Source: Chloroflexota bacterium
Lineage (GTDB): Bacteria; Chloroflexota; Anaerolineae; Promineifilales; Promineifilaceae
Direction of reading: 5' to 3'
NCBI GenBank assembly: GCA_018004935.1
Contig: JAGNBF010000072.1
Location: 1 to 39,937, forward strand
DNA length: 39,937 nucleotides
How positions within the stretch are numbered: position 1 is the first letter of the stretch; the number at the start of each line of letters is the position of its first letter. Positions 1 to 9,100 of the stretch are shown piece after piece. A model generated the notes under the pieces. That model was not told the DNA's origin. It searched no databases and saw only the letters and a program-made list of their open reading frames with translations. A program made the translations under genes and the position numbers.

Positions 1-1
1 G

Positions 2-151
2 GTCTGTATCAGTGTGCCTTTAACGCGCGAGGACGTGCAGTTTTACCTTTTCCCTGCGTTTGACTTTCTCCTGCCTGACGCTGCTGATCTACAGAAAATC
101 CAGTTAGTAGATGAAGAGGATCACACCATTCCTACAGAAATTATTACCTGA
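2..151 (+). CDS. C-terminal end of an unknown protein (5' truncated by window edge)
   Basis: The frame is open from the window edge to a TGA at 149-151 and encodes 49 residues, beginning VCISVPLTREDVQF and ending PTEIIT. The stretch is acidic near its end (VDEED) with no recognisable motif. The other two forward frames are not usable: frame 1 stops within 63 bases. It is in the same frame as the next gene, 42 bases downstream. I do not recognise the family, and its reality rests only on the open frame and the plausible amino-acid composition. Confidence 0.45.
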   Translation, partial: VCISVPLTREDVQFYLFPAFDFLLPDAADLQKIQLVDEEDHTIPTEIIT

Positions 152-180
152 ACGGAAGAGGCAAGATCGCTCTTCGGCCC

Positions 181-193
181 GTATAAGAGACAG
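181..193 (+). other. 13-bp exact match to the Tn5 mosaic end (GTATAAGAGACAG)
   Basis: GTATAAGAGACAG is identical to the inner 13 bases of the Tn5 transposase mosaic end used in tagmentation adapters. The outer six bases of that end do not match. It directly abuts the ATG of the next gene. It could be chance, a residual library adapter in the assembly, or a real transposon-end relic. Confidence 0.35.
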
Positions 194-1186
194 ATGATGG
201 CTCTCAATCTGAGTTGGTGGTATCGGAAGCATAAGGTGGAACGGGATGACAGCGTATTGCTGACTATCCTGGATTGGAAAACGAGTAAATTCCGCCTACA
301 GGTTGAATCGGCACGGGAACGCGGCCGCCATCGTGCCGACATAGCTACCAGCAATCAACTACTGGCCGATACACTCTTTGACCTGTTGGAAAACAGTCCA
401 GAGCCTTATCTTTTTGGGCGGATGGGTATCCTGACAACTTACGCCCGTTTGAAAGGGAAAATAACTGTCCCGGCAGATCATTGGCTACTTGTTATGGAAA
501 AGGATGGACGGATGCGTTGGGATGGGAGTCTCATCAACTACAGTGAAACACCTGGGCTGGCAGAGCGGATTGTGCCGGAATTGCGGCCGCAACGTTCATC
601 CCACGGCAAGACCGAACTCTCTACAGAAGAAGCACAACAGGTGTACCGCTTCAAGGTGAGCCTCAAACACCACAAAACGCTGTGGCGACAAATCGAAATC
701 CAGGGCGGGCAAACGTTGTGGGAGTTTGACCGTGAGTTGCGGGGCGCATTTAATCATGACTTTTTTGATCACATGAGTGGGTTTTGGCAAATCGTTCCGC
801 GTGGGAACACCTCGCGCACACGGGAAGTAGACCTGGGCAGTATCAACCCATTGGGTGAGGGGGACGCGGCCGCGGTGAAGATTGCCAGCCTCAACCTGAA
901 GCCGGGTGATAAGTTGAAGTATGTGTATGATTTTGGCGATTGGATTGAGCATGTGCTGGAGGTGGAAGCGGTTGCGGCCGCGGAACCAGAGATTACCTAT
1001 CCCCTCGTTACCGCTCAAAACAAACCCCGCTACAAATATTGCTCTACCTGTAAGGAAGAAGGGCGTAAAACCATTGCTAAGTATCTCTGTATTGATTGCT
1101 CCAACCGATATGGCAGAGAGGTAATCCTGTGTGAAGCCTGTACACCGGAGCATGACGATCATTACCTGGACGAAATTTTGTATTGA
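194..1186 (+). CDS. pRiA4b ORF-3 family protein with C-terminal cysteine-rich segment
   Basis: 330 residues. Residues ~150-275 match the plasmid pRiA4b ORF-3 family: they start VYRFKVSLKHHKTLWRQIEI and contain LWEFDREL, HMSGFWQI and the family hallmark YVYDFGDWIEHVLEVE. The N-terminal ~140 residues are not recognised. After the domain comes a segment with three CxxC pairs (CSTC, CIDC, CEAC), likely one or two zinc ribbons, ending HDDHYLDEILY. Family members sit on mobile elements and in defence-rich regions, but their biochemical role is not established. The start is uncertain because the ATG pair at 194/197 follows the Tn5-end-like 13-mer directly and has no good Shine-Dalgarno. The stop lies 26 bases before the preferred start of the next gene, so the two are probably co-transcribed. 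Confidence 0.8.
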   Translation: MMALNLSWWYRKHKVERDDSVLLTILDWKTSKFRLQVESARERGRHRADIATSNQLLADTLFDLLENSPEPYLFGRMGILTTYARLKGKITVPADHWLLVMEKDGRMRWDGSLINYSETPGLAERIVPELRPQRSSHGKTELSTEEAQQVYRFKVSLKHHKTLWRQIEIQGGQTLWEFDRELRGAFNHDFFDHMSGFWQIVPRGNTSRTREVDLGSINPLGEGDAAAVKIASLNLKPGDKLKYVYDFGDWIEHVLEVEAVAAAEPEITYPLVTAQNKPRYKYCSTCKEEGRKTIAKYLCIDCSNRYGREVILCEACTPEHDDHYLDEILY

Positions 1187-1212
1187 TATGTCACAAGGCA
1201 TGGATGTGTGTT

Positions 1213-2319
1213 ATGTCTGAATACCAATATTACGAATTCCAGGCCATTGACCGGCCCTTAACGGAAGAAGAACAACGAGCCGTCAGCCGTTTGTCCAGCC
1301 GGGTGGACCCTCATCCCCGGCGGGCTGTTTTTGTCTACAACTACAGCGACTTACCCGCGAATGAGCAAGAGTTGCTGGTGAAGTATTACGATGCCATGTT
1401 TTACATCGCCAACTGGGGTACGACCCGGTTGATGTTCCGCTTTCCTCAAGCCCTGATTGATGTGCGCCAGATAGAGTCTTACTGTGTTGAGGATGCCGTC
1501 ACTTGTGAAACAATAGGTGAATACGTTGTTTTGGACATCTTTTGGAATGATGAGGGGGGTGAATACAGTGATTGGGTTGAAGGAGAGGGTTTTCTGGATG
1601 GCCTGATCAGTTTGCGTGAGGCTATTTTGCGCCAGGATTATCGGGTGTTGTATCTGGCCTGGTTGTCGGCTTTTCATATCGGCATGGTGGAAGAAGATGA
1701 GGTGGAGCCACCCGTTCCTCCTGGTTTACAGAAGCTGACGCCCGCCTTGCGCCGGTTTATAGAGGCTTTTCATGTGGATGAATCGTTGGTCGCGGCCGCG
1801 GCCAAAGCCAGCCCCACCGCCCAAACACCCTCACCCACTGCCTTGCGTCAAACAATTGCCGCCTTGCCTCGTGAAGTCTGCGATGAATGGTTGCTGCGGT
1901 TGGCGCAAGGCCAGGAAGCCAATTTGTCCCTGCTATTTCAACGGACTTTGCAGTCGGGGCGGGTGGCCGAAACGACGGCTCAGGATAAACGAACAGTCGC
2001 GGAGTTGGAGCGGCTGGCTGAAGCGGAGTACCAGCATGCACAACAAAAATCTGCGGCCGCGGCAGAAGCAAAACGTATCCGTGAATTGGAAACATTGGCC
2101 TCTAAAGCCGAAGCCACCTGGACTTTTATCGAACAGTTAGTGGAGCGGGGGACGGGAAGTTCCTATACGGAAGCTACGGAGTTGTTGGTGAAACTGCATC
2201 AACTAGCTCTGCACCAGAATAAAGAAAAACCCTTTGCCGAACGGCTGAAGCGGTTGCGTGAGGCGAATGCCAAAAAGCGGGCCTGGTTGAGCCGGGTGGA
2301 CAAGGCGGGGTTACCGTAA
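1213..2319 (+). CDS. Conserved hypothetical protein of the MSEYQYYEFQAIDRPL type
   Basis: 368 residues from the ATG at 1213; the open frame begins at 1183, but MSEYQYYEFQAIDRPLTEEE is a characteristic N-terminus I recognise from conserved hypothetical proteins in Chloroflexota and other bacteria. No enzymatic motif is visible. The N-terminal half is globular and acidic. Residues ~260-310 are Lys/Glu/Ala-rich and probably coiled coil. The C-terminus (KPFAERLKRLREANAKKRAW) is basic and helical. From memory, homologues often neighbour SWIM and SNF2 genes, which would fit the block downstream. A decayed duplicate of its 3' end lies at 9336-9512. NotI-type octamers at 1792 and 2053 create in-frame alanine runs. 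Confidence 0.75.
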   Translation: MSEYQYYEFQAIDRPLTEEEQRAVSRLSSRVDPHPRRAVFVYNYSDLPANEQELLVKYYDAMFYIANWGTTRLMFRFPQALIDVRQIESYCVEDAVTCETIGEYVVLDIFWNDEGGEYSDWVEGEGFLDGLISLREAILRQDYRVLYLAWLSAFHIGMVEEDEVEPPVPPGLQKLTPALRRFIEAFHVDESLVAAAAKASPTAQTPSPTALRQTIAALPREVCDEWLLRLAQGQEANLSLLFQRTLQSGRVAETTAQDKRTVAELERLAEAEYQHAQQKSAAAAEAKRIRELETLASKAEATWTFIEQLVERGTGSSYTEATELLVKLHQLALHQNKEKPFAERLKRLREANAKKRAWLSRVDKAGLP

Positions 2320-2351
2320 GTGAATGAGGGGATTGTGGGGGTTGCGGCCGC
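2147..2351 (+). repeat. Direct repeat, intact copy (3' end of the upstream gene plus its flank)
   Basis: About 205 bp, from the last ~57 codons of the gene ending at 2319 to the GCGGCCGC at 2344, recurs in the same orientation at about 9336-9550. Long identical stretches are shared, for example AAAGAAAAACCCTTTGCCGA at 2221. The pair brackets the HNH/SEC-C/SWIM/SNF2 block. Confidence 0.85.
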
Positions 2352-2629
2352 GGTTTCCCCACAGGAATTTGTTTTGATTAGATCGCGGGAGTGACTGAGC
2401 GTGGAACCCTCACTGGGCAACGCGCCCAAAAAATGAAAAAACTCTCGTGTATTACGAGAGCATTTCTGCTACGGGAGCGACGGGCTTGGCGACGCTGTTC
2501 TCTGGCGAACCATTCCTGTTATTTGGCCTCATCCGGGCAGCAACTACCGTACAATTCTCTGTGAACTTTTCCCCACATTTGTTCCTCAACGAATCTCACT
2601 TATTGTCGCTTGAAATATGTACGGTGCCC
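2320..2629. other. Intergenic spacer between convergent genes
   Basis: 310 bp between two convergent units. It contains the end of the direct repeat with a NotI-type octamer (2344) and a minus-strand terminator (2434-2460). An open frame over 2447-2686 has no ribosome site or protein character. Nothing else was recognised. Confidence 0.6.
2434..2460 (-). terminator. Rho-independent terminator of the HNH/SEC-C operon
   Basis: Read on the minus strand, CTCTCGT (2460-2454), a 5-nt loop and ACGAGAG (2448-2442) form a 7-bp stem followed by a run of six T. It lies 170 bp after the HNH stop. The plus-strand reading lacks the T run, so it serves the minus-strand unit. Confidence 0.7.
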
Positions 2630-3082
2630 TTAATCACTTTTTCCCTGCATTGGATCGCTCTTTGGTGGATGCCTTTTGACCAATAGGTCAGCCGCACGAA
2701 TTCGAATGATTCGCTCTCTGTTTAAATTCAGTAACTGGATCGTGGCTCGGCCAATCTCTGTATACCCTATCAAACGTAAACCATCCACCGACCACACGAA
2801 ATGTTCATTCCATGAATGTTGACGAGGGTTAAAAAGAGGAACTGTTTTGTTAGTTAAGGGATCGATTGCTGTCAACGCATTGCTTTTGCGCCGATTGCAG
2901 TGGAAACAGGCTAATGCCAGATTATCGAAGGAATCATGACCACCTTGATCTACCGGGATAACATGGTCTACTGTAAAGGGAACATACTGCCATTGTTCTG
3001 CTGTATGGCAGTATTCACACAAATAATTGGCACGTTGGCGTACCTTTTGTTGGGTAGCAGCGGAGATTTTTCGGCGTGGCAC
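2630..3082 (-). CDS. HNH endonuclease
   Basis: 150 residues, starting at a GTG codon (MPRRKISAATQQKVRQRA). The HNH core is complete: CEYC at ~23-26, DHVIP with the catalytic His at ~40, then LALACFHCNRRKS with the second zinc-binding CxxC and the Asn/His region. Proteins of this size nick or cut DNA; in bacteria many are stand-alone nucleases linked to mobile elements or defence. The gene follows the 89-aa antitoxin-like gene by 11 bases, a pairing I recall from cyanobacteria and Chloroflexota. No strong Shine-Dalgarno is visible before the GTG, so translational coupling is likely. It contains no NotI-type octamer. Confidence 0.88.
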   Translation of the reverse strand: MPRRKISAATQQKVRQRANYLCEYCHTAEQWQYVPFTVDHVIPVDQGGHDSFDNLALACFHCNRRKSNALTAIDPLTNKTVPLFNPRQHSWNEHFVWSVDGLRLIGYTEIGRATIQLLNLNRERIIRIRAADLLVKRHPPKSDPMQGKSD

Positions 3083-3093
3083 GAGTGGTTTGC

Positions 3094-3363
3094 TTAAGCT
3101 TGTAAAAGGTTACGTACGACCCGGTTCAAATGGCTAAGATAATCATCAATTTCTTCGTACCGGTCTAGCTCTTCGACTTCTTCTGAGGTAAGTTGCGCTG
3201 TCTGTTGTTTGTATAGGAGGTCATCAATATGTGTTTGAACGGTTCTTGAGGCGCGGAACACGGGGACACCAGCATCTAGGGTCATGCTGATAGCACCCTC
3301 TTTGGGCAATGTGGCCGGTAATTCATGTAACTGCGGGAAAGCATAATGTTGTGTCGTTATCAT
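3094..3363 (-). CDS. Small antitoxin-like protein paired with the HNH nuclease
   Basis: 89 residues. The C-terminal half (VQTHIDDLLYKQQ...LTSEEVEELDRYEEIDDYLSHLNRVVRNLL) resembles small conserved proteins encoded directly upstream of HNH nucleases. It is acidic and helical and could fold as a short antitoxin or a nuclease partner; this is inference. The ATG at 3363 lies just downstream of a perfect TATAAT -10 box, so this gene and the HNH gene may have their own promoter inside the larger minus-strand run. Confidence 0.7.
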   Translation of the reverse strand: MITTQHYAFPQLHELPATLPKEGAISMTLDAGVPVFRASRTVQTHIDDLLYKQQTAQLTSEEVEELDRYEEIDDYLSHLNRVVRNLLQA

Positions 3364-3382
3364 GGTTTGTTACCTCAACTGC

Positions 3383-3388
3383 ATTATA
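3383..3388 (-). promoter_or_regulatory. Candidate -10 box (TATAAT) of the 89-aa/HNH pair
   Basis: On the minus strand an exact TATAAT lies 19 bases upstream of the ATG at 3363. No good -35 hexamer is found at 17-18 bases (GTTTCT at best), so the promoter is weak or activator-dependent, or the match is chance. Confidence 0.4.
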
Positions 3389-3479
3389 CCCGAGATAAAC
3401 GAGAAAGAAACGGCTTCTATTTTTAATGGTGTGCTGAGGGATTTGAACGCTGAACGGATTGATGTGGTGTTGACAATGG

Positions 3480-3686
3480 TCAGAACCGAGTGTGAAGAAG
3501 CGCGGCCGCAATCACCTCATCCGTTACCATACGCCGCCGATGATCGGAGAACTTCTCCCCATCTTCGCGCTCTGTCTGGTAACCATTGACCTTCCAGAAC
3601 TTACACAATTTGCAGCCACCGCGCCGATTACGCGGCCGCTTCCGTTTAGATGCGCCATGATTCAATCGCTCAGGTGCATGGGTCAT
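3480..3686 (-). CDS. Small basic protein with a CKLCKFWKVNG motif
   Basis: 68 residues, strongly basic: KRKRPRNRRGG, then GCKLCKFWKVNGYQTE, then EKFSDHRRRMV. The CxxC and the downstream basic region look like the small conserved proteins with a half zinc-ribbon and KFSDxxRR that I recognise from several phyla; function unknown. It starts 12 bases after the SEC-C gene stop and so belongs to that transcript. Two NotI-type octamers lie inside it (3502, 3632). Confidence 0.6.
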   Translation of the reverse strand: MTHAPERLNHGASKRKRPRNRRGGCKLCKFWKVNGYQTEREDGEKFSDHRRRMVTDEVIAAALLHTRF

Positions 3687-3698
3687 GTGTCAGGGATG

Positions 3699-5087
3699 TC
3701 ACACCATACCGTCTGGCTTTTCCCCCCTATAAGGCCAGCCTGCCAAATTTGTCTCAACAAGCGGATCCGTAAGCTGTTGCCGTGCAATCTGAATGAGAGG
3801 ATCTTTCAAATAGTTCAAGCTTTGCAGTAGCTTCTCGTGAACTTTCTGGTCCAGAAGGTTGTACTTTGCCAAAAAACGCAACCAAGCTGGCAAAAGTTCA
3901 AAAAGGGCACTGGCCTCATAAAAGCGGAATGACATAAACCCCATCAGTTCCCCCAGATAACTATCTAGCGTTTCCGCAGTGGGATAAAGAGAGTACGGCT
4001 GTTCTTGTGTCTGGCCCGGTTGCTTGCGTGATCGAGAAAGGCGGTTTTTGCCTGGCTGATCCTTATCCTGGCCGATGAGATATTCAGCCAATTCTTGTTG
4101 GGCCATCCCCGCTCTGGTGAAAGGAACCCTTTCCTCGTAGTGCGCGTAATGGAGAAACGCATCCAGCAAGTAAGTAAAGTGACTGTTGTTCGGATCCTTT
4201 TTTCCTTTACCGGCTAATCGTTCAAAATCGGCTAATGTCCAGGGGGGTAATTTCCGGCCAGTCAAATAATCCAGCCGCAAATTCATTCCTTCCGAATTGA
4301 TAGTCAACTCATACTCTCCAAATCGCGCCTTAAGTTCAGGATCCTCGGCGGTGGCTTCAGGATTATTCTTCGCCAAAAAGAGAATCTCCAATGAGGCCAG
4401 TTTGTCAACAAATTCCTCATAGGCCCAGGGAACCAGACCGCCCCCTTTAGCAACATATGGCCGGGCCTGACGCATCCCAGTAAGCAAAATCTCCAACTCG
4501 CCGTGATAAAGTAATGCGCTTATGATCCGATGATATTGATCCAACTTATCCCCAGCGAGCAGCGAAAATTGGTCAAAATAGTGTTGCACAGCCGCACGAT
4601 CTTTCTCCAGCAAAGCAATCTGAATACGCCAGTCCAATATGTAAGCCAGTTCGGCCTGGTATGCTTCTGGTGCAACTGTTTCAATTTGATCCAGGAATCG
4701 GCTAAACCGTTCAACATCATCCTTTTCCACCGCCTGTCTAAAGAGCCTATTCCCGGTTTCAAAAATTAGCTCACCGTCAAGCAATTCCGGTTGGTTCACC
4801 AATAGATCATCTAACAATTGCCAGCGTTCTTCATAGGACGCACCCTCAAACGCATCCCAAAAGGTATTAAACTGCTCTATGAGTGGGTCTGGTTCCGGTT
4901 CTGGTTTTGGGGGGTTAAACAGAGGTGGCAAATCCGTCTCCACCCATTCATCCTGAACGCTCTTTGTAACCGGTGGTTTGTTCACAACGGCATGGTTTGC
5001 CTGTTGTTCGGCTTTGTCTTTGGCCCCACAGCATTTCTTGTATTTTTTACCACTGCCACAGGGGCAGGGATCGTTTCTTCCTGGCAT
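3699..5087 (-). CDS. SEC-C zinc-binding motif protein
   Basis: 462 residues from the ATG at 5087, chosen because AAGGAG lies 8 bases upstream (an ATG two codons earlier at 5093 is only 2 bases from it). The N-terminus is a textbook SEC-C motif (MPGRNDPCPCGSGKKYKKCC), the zinc-binding module found at the end of SecA and in many stand-alone proteins. The remaining ~430 residues are acidic, helical and tetratricopeptide-like in feel (IALLEKDRAAVQHYFDQF, LDQYHRIISALL), with no catalytic motif. It is the first gene of a four-gene minus-strand unit ending in the HNH nuclease. It contains no NotI-type octamer over 1.4 kb, unlike most neighbours. Confidence 0.8.
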   Translation of the reverse strand: MPGRNDPCPCGSGKKYKKCCGAKDKAEQQANHAVVNKPPVTKSVQDEWVETDLPPLFNPPKPEPEPDPLIEQFNTFWDAFEGASYEERWQLLDDLLVNQPELLDGELIFETGNRLFRQAVEKDDVERFSRFLDQIETVAPEAYQAELAYILDWRIQIALLEKDRAAVQHYFDQFSLLAGDKLDQYHRIISALLYHGELEILLTGMRQARPYVAKGGGLVPWAYEEFVDKLASLEILFLAKNNPEATAEDPELKARFGEYELTINSEGMNLRLDYLTGRKLPPWTLADFERLAGKGKKDPNNSHFTYLLDAFLHYAHYEERVPFTRAGMAQQELAEYLIGQDKDQPGKNRLSRSRKQPGQTQEQPYSLYPTAETLDSYLGELMGFMSFRFYEASALFELLPAWLRFLAKYNLLDQKVHEKLLQSLNYLKDPLIQIARQQLTDPLVETNLAGWPYRGEKPDGMV

Positions 5088-5139
5088 CCTCATTTCTCCT
5101 TACGATGTAGGGATCGCTCTAAATTGACCTGGATCGAAG

Positions 5140-5210
5140 ATTAAATAACCTACGAAACTGCTGTGGCCGGTCTCCTGACCGTGCCACTCTTAGCCAGCAG
5201 GTTATTTAAT
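5140..5210. repeat. Nested inverted repeat between SEC-C and SWIM genes
   Basis: A perfect 12-bp inverted repeat, ATTAAATAACCT (5140-5151) and AGGTTATTTAAT (5199-5210), encloses a second GC-rich imperfect hairpin around 5162-5187 (CGGTC TCCT GACCG). It resembles a small palindromic intergenic repeat. It could protect the 3' end of the SWIM message or be part of the SEC-C promoter; neither is shown. Confidence 0.6.
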
Positions 5211-5259
5211 TCTCATTCCCCTAGGTGGCGTTGTCATGTGCCGTTTATCCAGCCGGGTC

Positions 5260-6108
5260 TCAAACTTCATCACCTGTCGCAGGGGGAAAAGCGGTCTGCA
5301 AGGTCATTGCCGTCACAGTATCGTACCCCTTCACCAGCCAGCGCCGGGCTTCGGGCAAAAAGTCGGGGTCGCCCAGCCGCTCCAACAGGGGGTAGGGCAC
5401 ATCGGGTGGGGCAATGTGCCGGGACAGCGAGGTCATCTGTGGCCCAATTGACCAGAAATTGCCCAGCGATGCACTTAACGGGGGGGCAGGTGTGTATTCG
5501 GCGGCCGCACCGGTTTCATTGTCGGCTGACCCGGTTCCCAAAGAGGCGACAATTTCCTCTTGCGTCTTGCCGCGCAAACGAAAAAGCATAAACGGATCCG
5601 CGTCGAACCGTTCGGCCAGGATGTAATGGACGGCGGCCAGATGTTTGCACACCGCGGCCGCGTCGGGGCAGCTACAGCTTTGCTTCAACTCCTGTTTGCT
5701 GGGGAATAATTCAACTTTGGCCGCCCGGAAGGCCTGCTCAATCTCCTGGGGCATCTCCCCAGCCAACAGTTGGGCCACAAAGATGGGTCGCTCTGCCAAA
5801 GCCTGCAAGGTCTTCTCCCAGGCAAGTCCACTCAAGGGTTGCAGTTCGATGGTAATTTTATACGGGGTACGCCGCGATCCCTGCACCTGAGCCGTGATTT
5901 TGCCCTGCTTTTCTTCCAGGGATAACACTTGACCTTGCCGGGCATAGGTGCGGCCGCGTTGTAACCGGCCGCGATCCATCACCCGTTCCATCGCCGTCAG
6001 CCAGCGTGTGGCCCACCAATTCTTGACAAAATCACCCCGTTGACTCTTGGTTTTAATCCCCTCATCCGTCTCGATCCGTTGCGTCGGTTTGAAGTAATAC
6101 CAACTCAT
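5260..6108 (-). CDS. SWIM zinc-finger protein
   Basis: 282 residues from the ATG at 6108, preferred because GGAAGG lies 6 bases upstream; ATG 6111 is the alternative. The SWIM motif CxCx(n)CxH is clear at about residues 142-154 (CSCPDAAAVCKHLAAVHY). The N-terminus (WWATRWLTAMERVMDRGRLQRGRTYARQG) is typical of bacterial SWIM proteins coupled to SNF2 helicases, and the gene lies 17 bases after the SNF2 stop. SWIM domains bind nucleic acid or protein. The pair is probably a DNA-remodelling or repair/defence module. A NotI-type octamer writes the AAA inside the SWIM motif spacer. Confidence 0.85.
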   Translation of the reverse strand: MSWYYFKPTQRIETDEGIKTKSQRGDFVKNWWATRWLTAMERVMDRGRLQRGRTYARQGQVLSLEEKQGKITAQVQGSRRTPYKITIELQPLSGLAWEKTLQALAERPIFVAQLLAGEMPQEIEQAFRAAKVELFPSKQELKQSCSCPDAAAVCKHLAAVHYILAERFDADPFMLFRLRGKTQEEIVASLGTGSADNETGAAAEYTPAPPLSASLGNFWSIGPQMTSLSRHIAPPDVPYPLLERLGDPDFLPEARRWLVKGYDTVTAMTLQTAFPPATGDEV

Positions 6109-6125
6109 CATGCACCTTCCCCACC

Positions 6126-9100
6126 CTACGCCCTGCGCAGGTTGACCAGTTGCCGCAAATCATTGGTGCTCATCTCGGTTAGCCAGTTTTCACCCTTGCC
6201 CACAATGTTTTCGGCCAACCGCTTCTTCTCCGTAATCATGGCGTCAATGCGCTCTTCCAACGTCCCCAGGCAGACAAATTTATGTACCAGCACATTTTTC
6301 GTCTGCCCAATGCGAAAAGCCCGGTCGGTGGCCTGATCTTCCACCGCCGGATTCCACCAGCGGTCAAAGTGGAAAACATGGTTGGCGCGGGTCAGGTTTA
6401 GCCCGGTTCCCCCGGCTTTCAGGGAAAGCAGGAACACGGGCGGCCCATCGGCTCGTTGGAACTGCTCTACCATACTGGCCCGTTTTTTGGGTGGTGTGCC
6501 CCCATGCAAATAGAGGGTCGGCACAGCAAATTTTTCCTGAATGTACCCTTTGAGCAGGTCGGCCATCTCGGTGAACTGGCTGAAAATAAGCAGGCGATCC
6601 CCTTCGGCCAGAATTTCTTCTAACAAATCGGTGAGGCGCTCCAGTTTGCCGGAACGACCATTGTCCGCGCTGGCTTTGTAAGCCGCCGTTTCATGGAGAT
6701 ATTGGGCCGGATGGTTACACACCTGTTTGAGTTGCATCAACATGCTTAAGACCAACCCTTTGCGGGCCATCTCCCCTTCGGCCTGGGCTTCAATAGCTTC
6801 CATCGCATCACGCACGATGGCTTCGTAGAGGGTGGCCTGCTCTTCGCTGAGGTGGCAGTACACCTTCATCTCCTGTTTGTCGGGCAAATCCTGGATAACC
6901 GTGGGGTCGGTTTTGACGCGGCGCAGGAGAAAAGGGCGTGTCACCTGGCGCAGACGTTGGGCGGCGTCGGTGTCACCATATTTTTCGATGGGGAGCACAA
7001 ATTGTTCGCGGAACTGCTTTTGCCCACCCAACAGGCCAGGGTTCAAAAATTGCATGATAGACCACAGTTCGGTAAGCCGGTTTTCGACGGGTGTACCGGT
7101 CAGAGCCAGCCGGAAACCGGCGCTGAGTTTGCGGATGGTCTGGGTCTGTTTGGTGTGGGCGTTTTTGATGTTTTGGGCCTCATCGAGAATGACGCCCAAC
7201 CAGTTGATCTGCTTCATGGCGTCGGCATCGCGCCGTACCAGGGCATAACTGGTGAGAACGATGTCGGTGTTGGTCGCGGCCGCGATAAATTCCTCTTCAC
7301 GCAGGCGGTCGCCCCCCTGATGCACCATCGTCCGCAGGCCAGGGGTAAATTTGCCCTTTTCCTGCTCCCAATTGGTCACGACCGAAGTGGGGCAAATGAG
7401 CAAAATCGGCACAGGCAGGCCACCCATCTCTTCCTTTAACTGTTGTGTCAGGGTCAACGTTTGTATCGTTTTACCGAGGCCCATATCATCAGCCAGGATA
7501 ACCCCCATGCCCCAGCGGCGGGCAAAGTGCAACCAGGAGTAGCCGTATTGTTGATAGGGCCGGAGTGTGGCGCGTAACCCCTGGGGCACGGGCAATAGCT
7601 CCAGCTTTTCATCCCCTTGCAGTTGATTCAGCCAGTTTTGGAGCCAATCATCTAACTCCACCCCATCTACCGGTAAACCATTGCGCTGTTGCTCCGCTCC
7701 GGTCAGCCCCAGCCGGATGGCTTCGGGCAGGGAGAGTGTGCCTTCCATGCCCTGTTGCTCCCAGAAACGAATAGCGGCCTCGATTTGCTCCGGGTCGAGT
7801 TGCACCCATTGGCCGCGAATCTGCACCAGGGGGGACTTCAGGGCGACCAGGGCATCAAACTCGGCGCGGGTCAATTCGGTATCGCCCAACGACAACTGCC
7901 AGCGGTATGTGACGAGATTATCAAAATTGAGTTGGCCGGTGGAGACGGATGCCTGGCCTGTCGGTTGAGAGGATTTCCCCAACTGCAAGCGCACCCCCAA
8001 CCGTGTGCCCGGTTTATTCCACCAGGGTGGTACGAGCAGGCCAAAACCGGCTCTTTGTAACTGGGGCGCACATTGGCGCAGGAAGGTATAGGCTTCGTTA
8101 CTGCTGAGGGGGATGTCGCTGGGGTTGCGCTGTTGCAGACTGCGTTGAATGGGGGCGAAGAAGCGGGCGGCATAACCCAGACCGGTCAGCAGGCGTTCTT
8201 GCGGCCGCTCAAACTGGCGATCTAGTGCGGACAAGACACTGCCCCTGGTTTTCCACACCTCGGCGGCGGGAACCAGCAGGCTGGTATCATCGCGGGCTTG
8301 CAGAAGGTAATGGAGTTGCCAGGCGGCTTCCCCTTTGGTGGGGTGGGTTGTCTCTTGTTGGAGCGGAGCTTCCAGGCGTAAGGCAATGCGATACTGTTTG
8401 TCGCCCGCCAGGGTGAGGGCACGTTCCCAGCCCCGCATGGCGAGGGCCAGGTGTTGGAGTTGTCCAACGGGAGCCTGGATGGTAGGTGCGGGGGAGAAAA
8501 GGGCGCGGAGCCAGGATGCGGCCGCGTCGTTACTCGTTGGCAGAGTCATTTCCCTGGCCGAAGCCCAGTGGCGGATGGCCGCATCGGTGAGATGGTTGAG
8601 GAAGCTGTCCAGAATGGCGCGGGGTGGGATGGTTTCATTGGGGTTAGCCGCCGAGGCCCGGCAGACCGCAGGCATGGCCGCGGCCAGTTGGGCGGCGTGA
8701 TGAGCTTCATTTTCACCATCCAGGAGCGTCTGCCAACGCGCCTCAAACCGGACTCCCTGCTTTTCCCGTATCTCCAGCAAGGTGGGGCGGTACAACTGGT
8801 GTGCCAGCAATTCCAGGACAAAGGGGAAAAGCGTCTGCCAATAACGCCCATCACTGCCCAAACGATAGGGGGATGGCAGATCGTTCTGGTGGAGCCAGGT
8901 CAGCAAATGGAGCGCCTGGAGCGCATCAAGGGTTGTGCCCGTCACCGTCCAAGATGATAGTTCGGCCTGGTTATCATCACTTTCCCAATCGTGGATGAGT
9001 TCCGGGGATGGGATTGGCCCGAAGCGGTTGGTCGGTAGCCAGAGGTCGAGGGTTTTGACTGGCAGTTTACCCCGCAGGCGAATGTCTGTTAGCAGTTGGC

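Noticed and set aside
2447-2686. 79-codon plus-strand open frame
   Set aside because: It overlaps the minus-strand terminator and the HNH 3' end, has no ribosome site and has no protein-like character.
8676-8690. GCCGCGGCC-type sequences considered as additional iterated palindrome copies
   Set aside because: They are shifted or near matches (for example at ~8676 and ~15070) that do not contain the full GCGGCCGC, so they were left out of the count.
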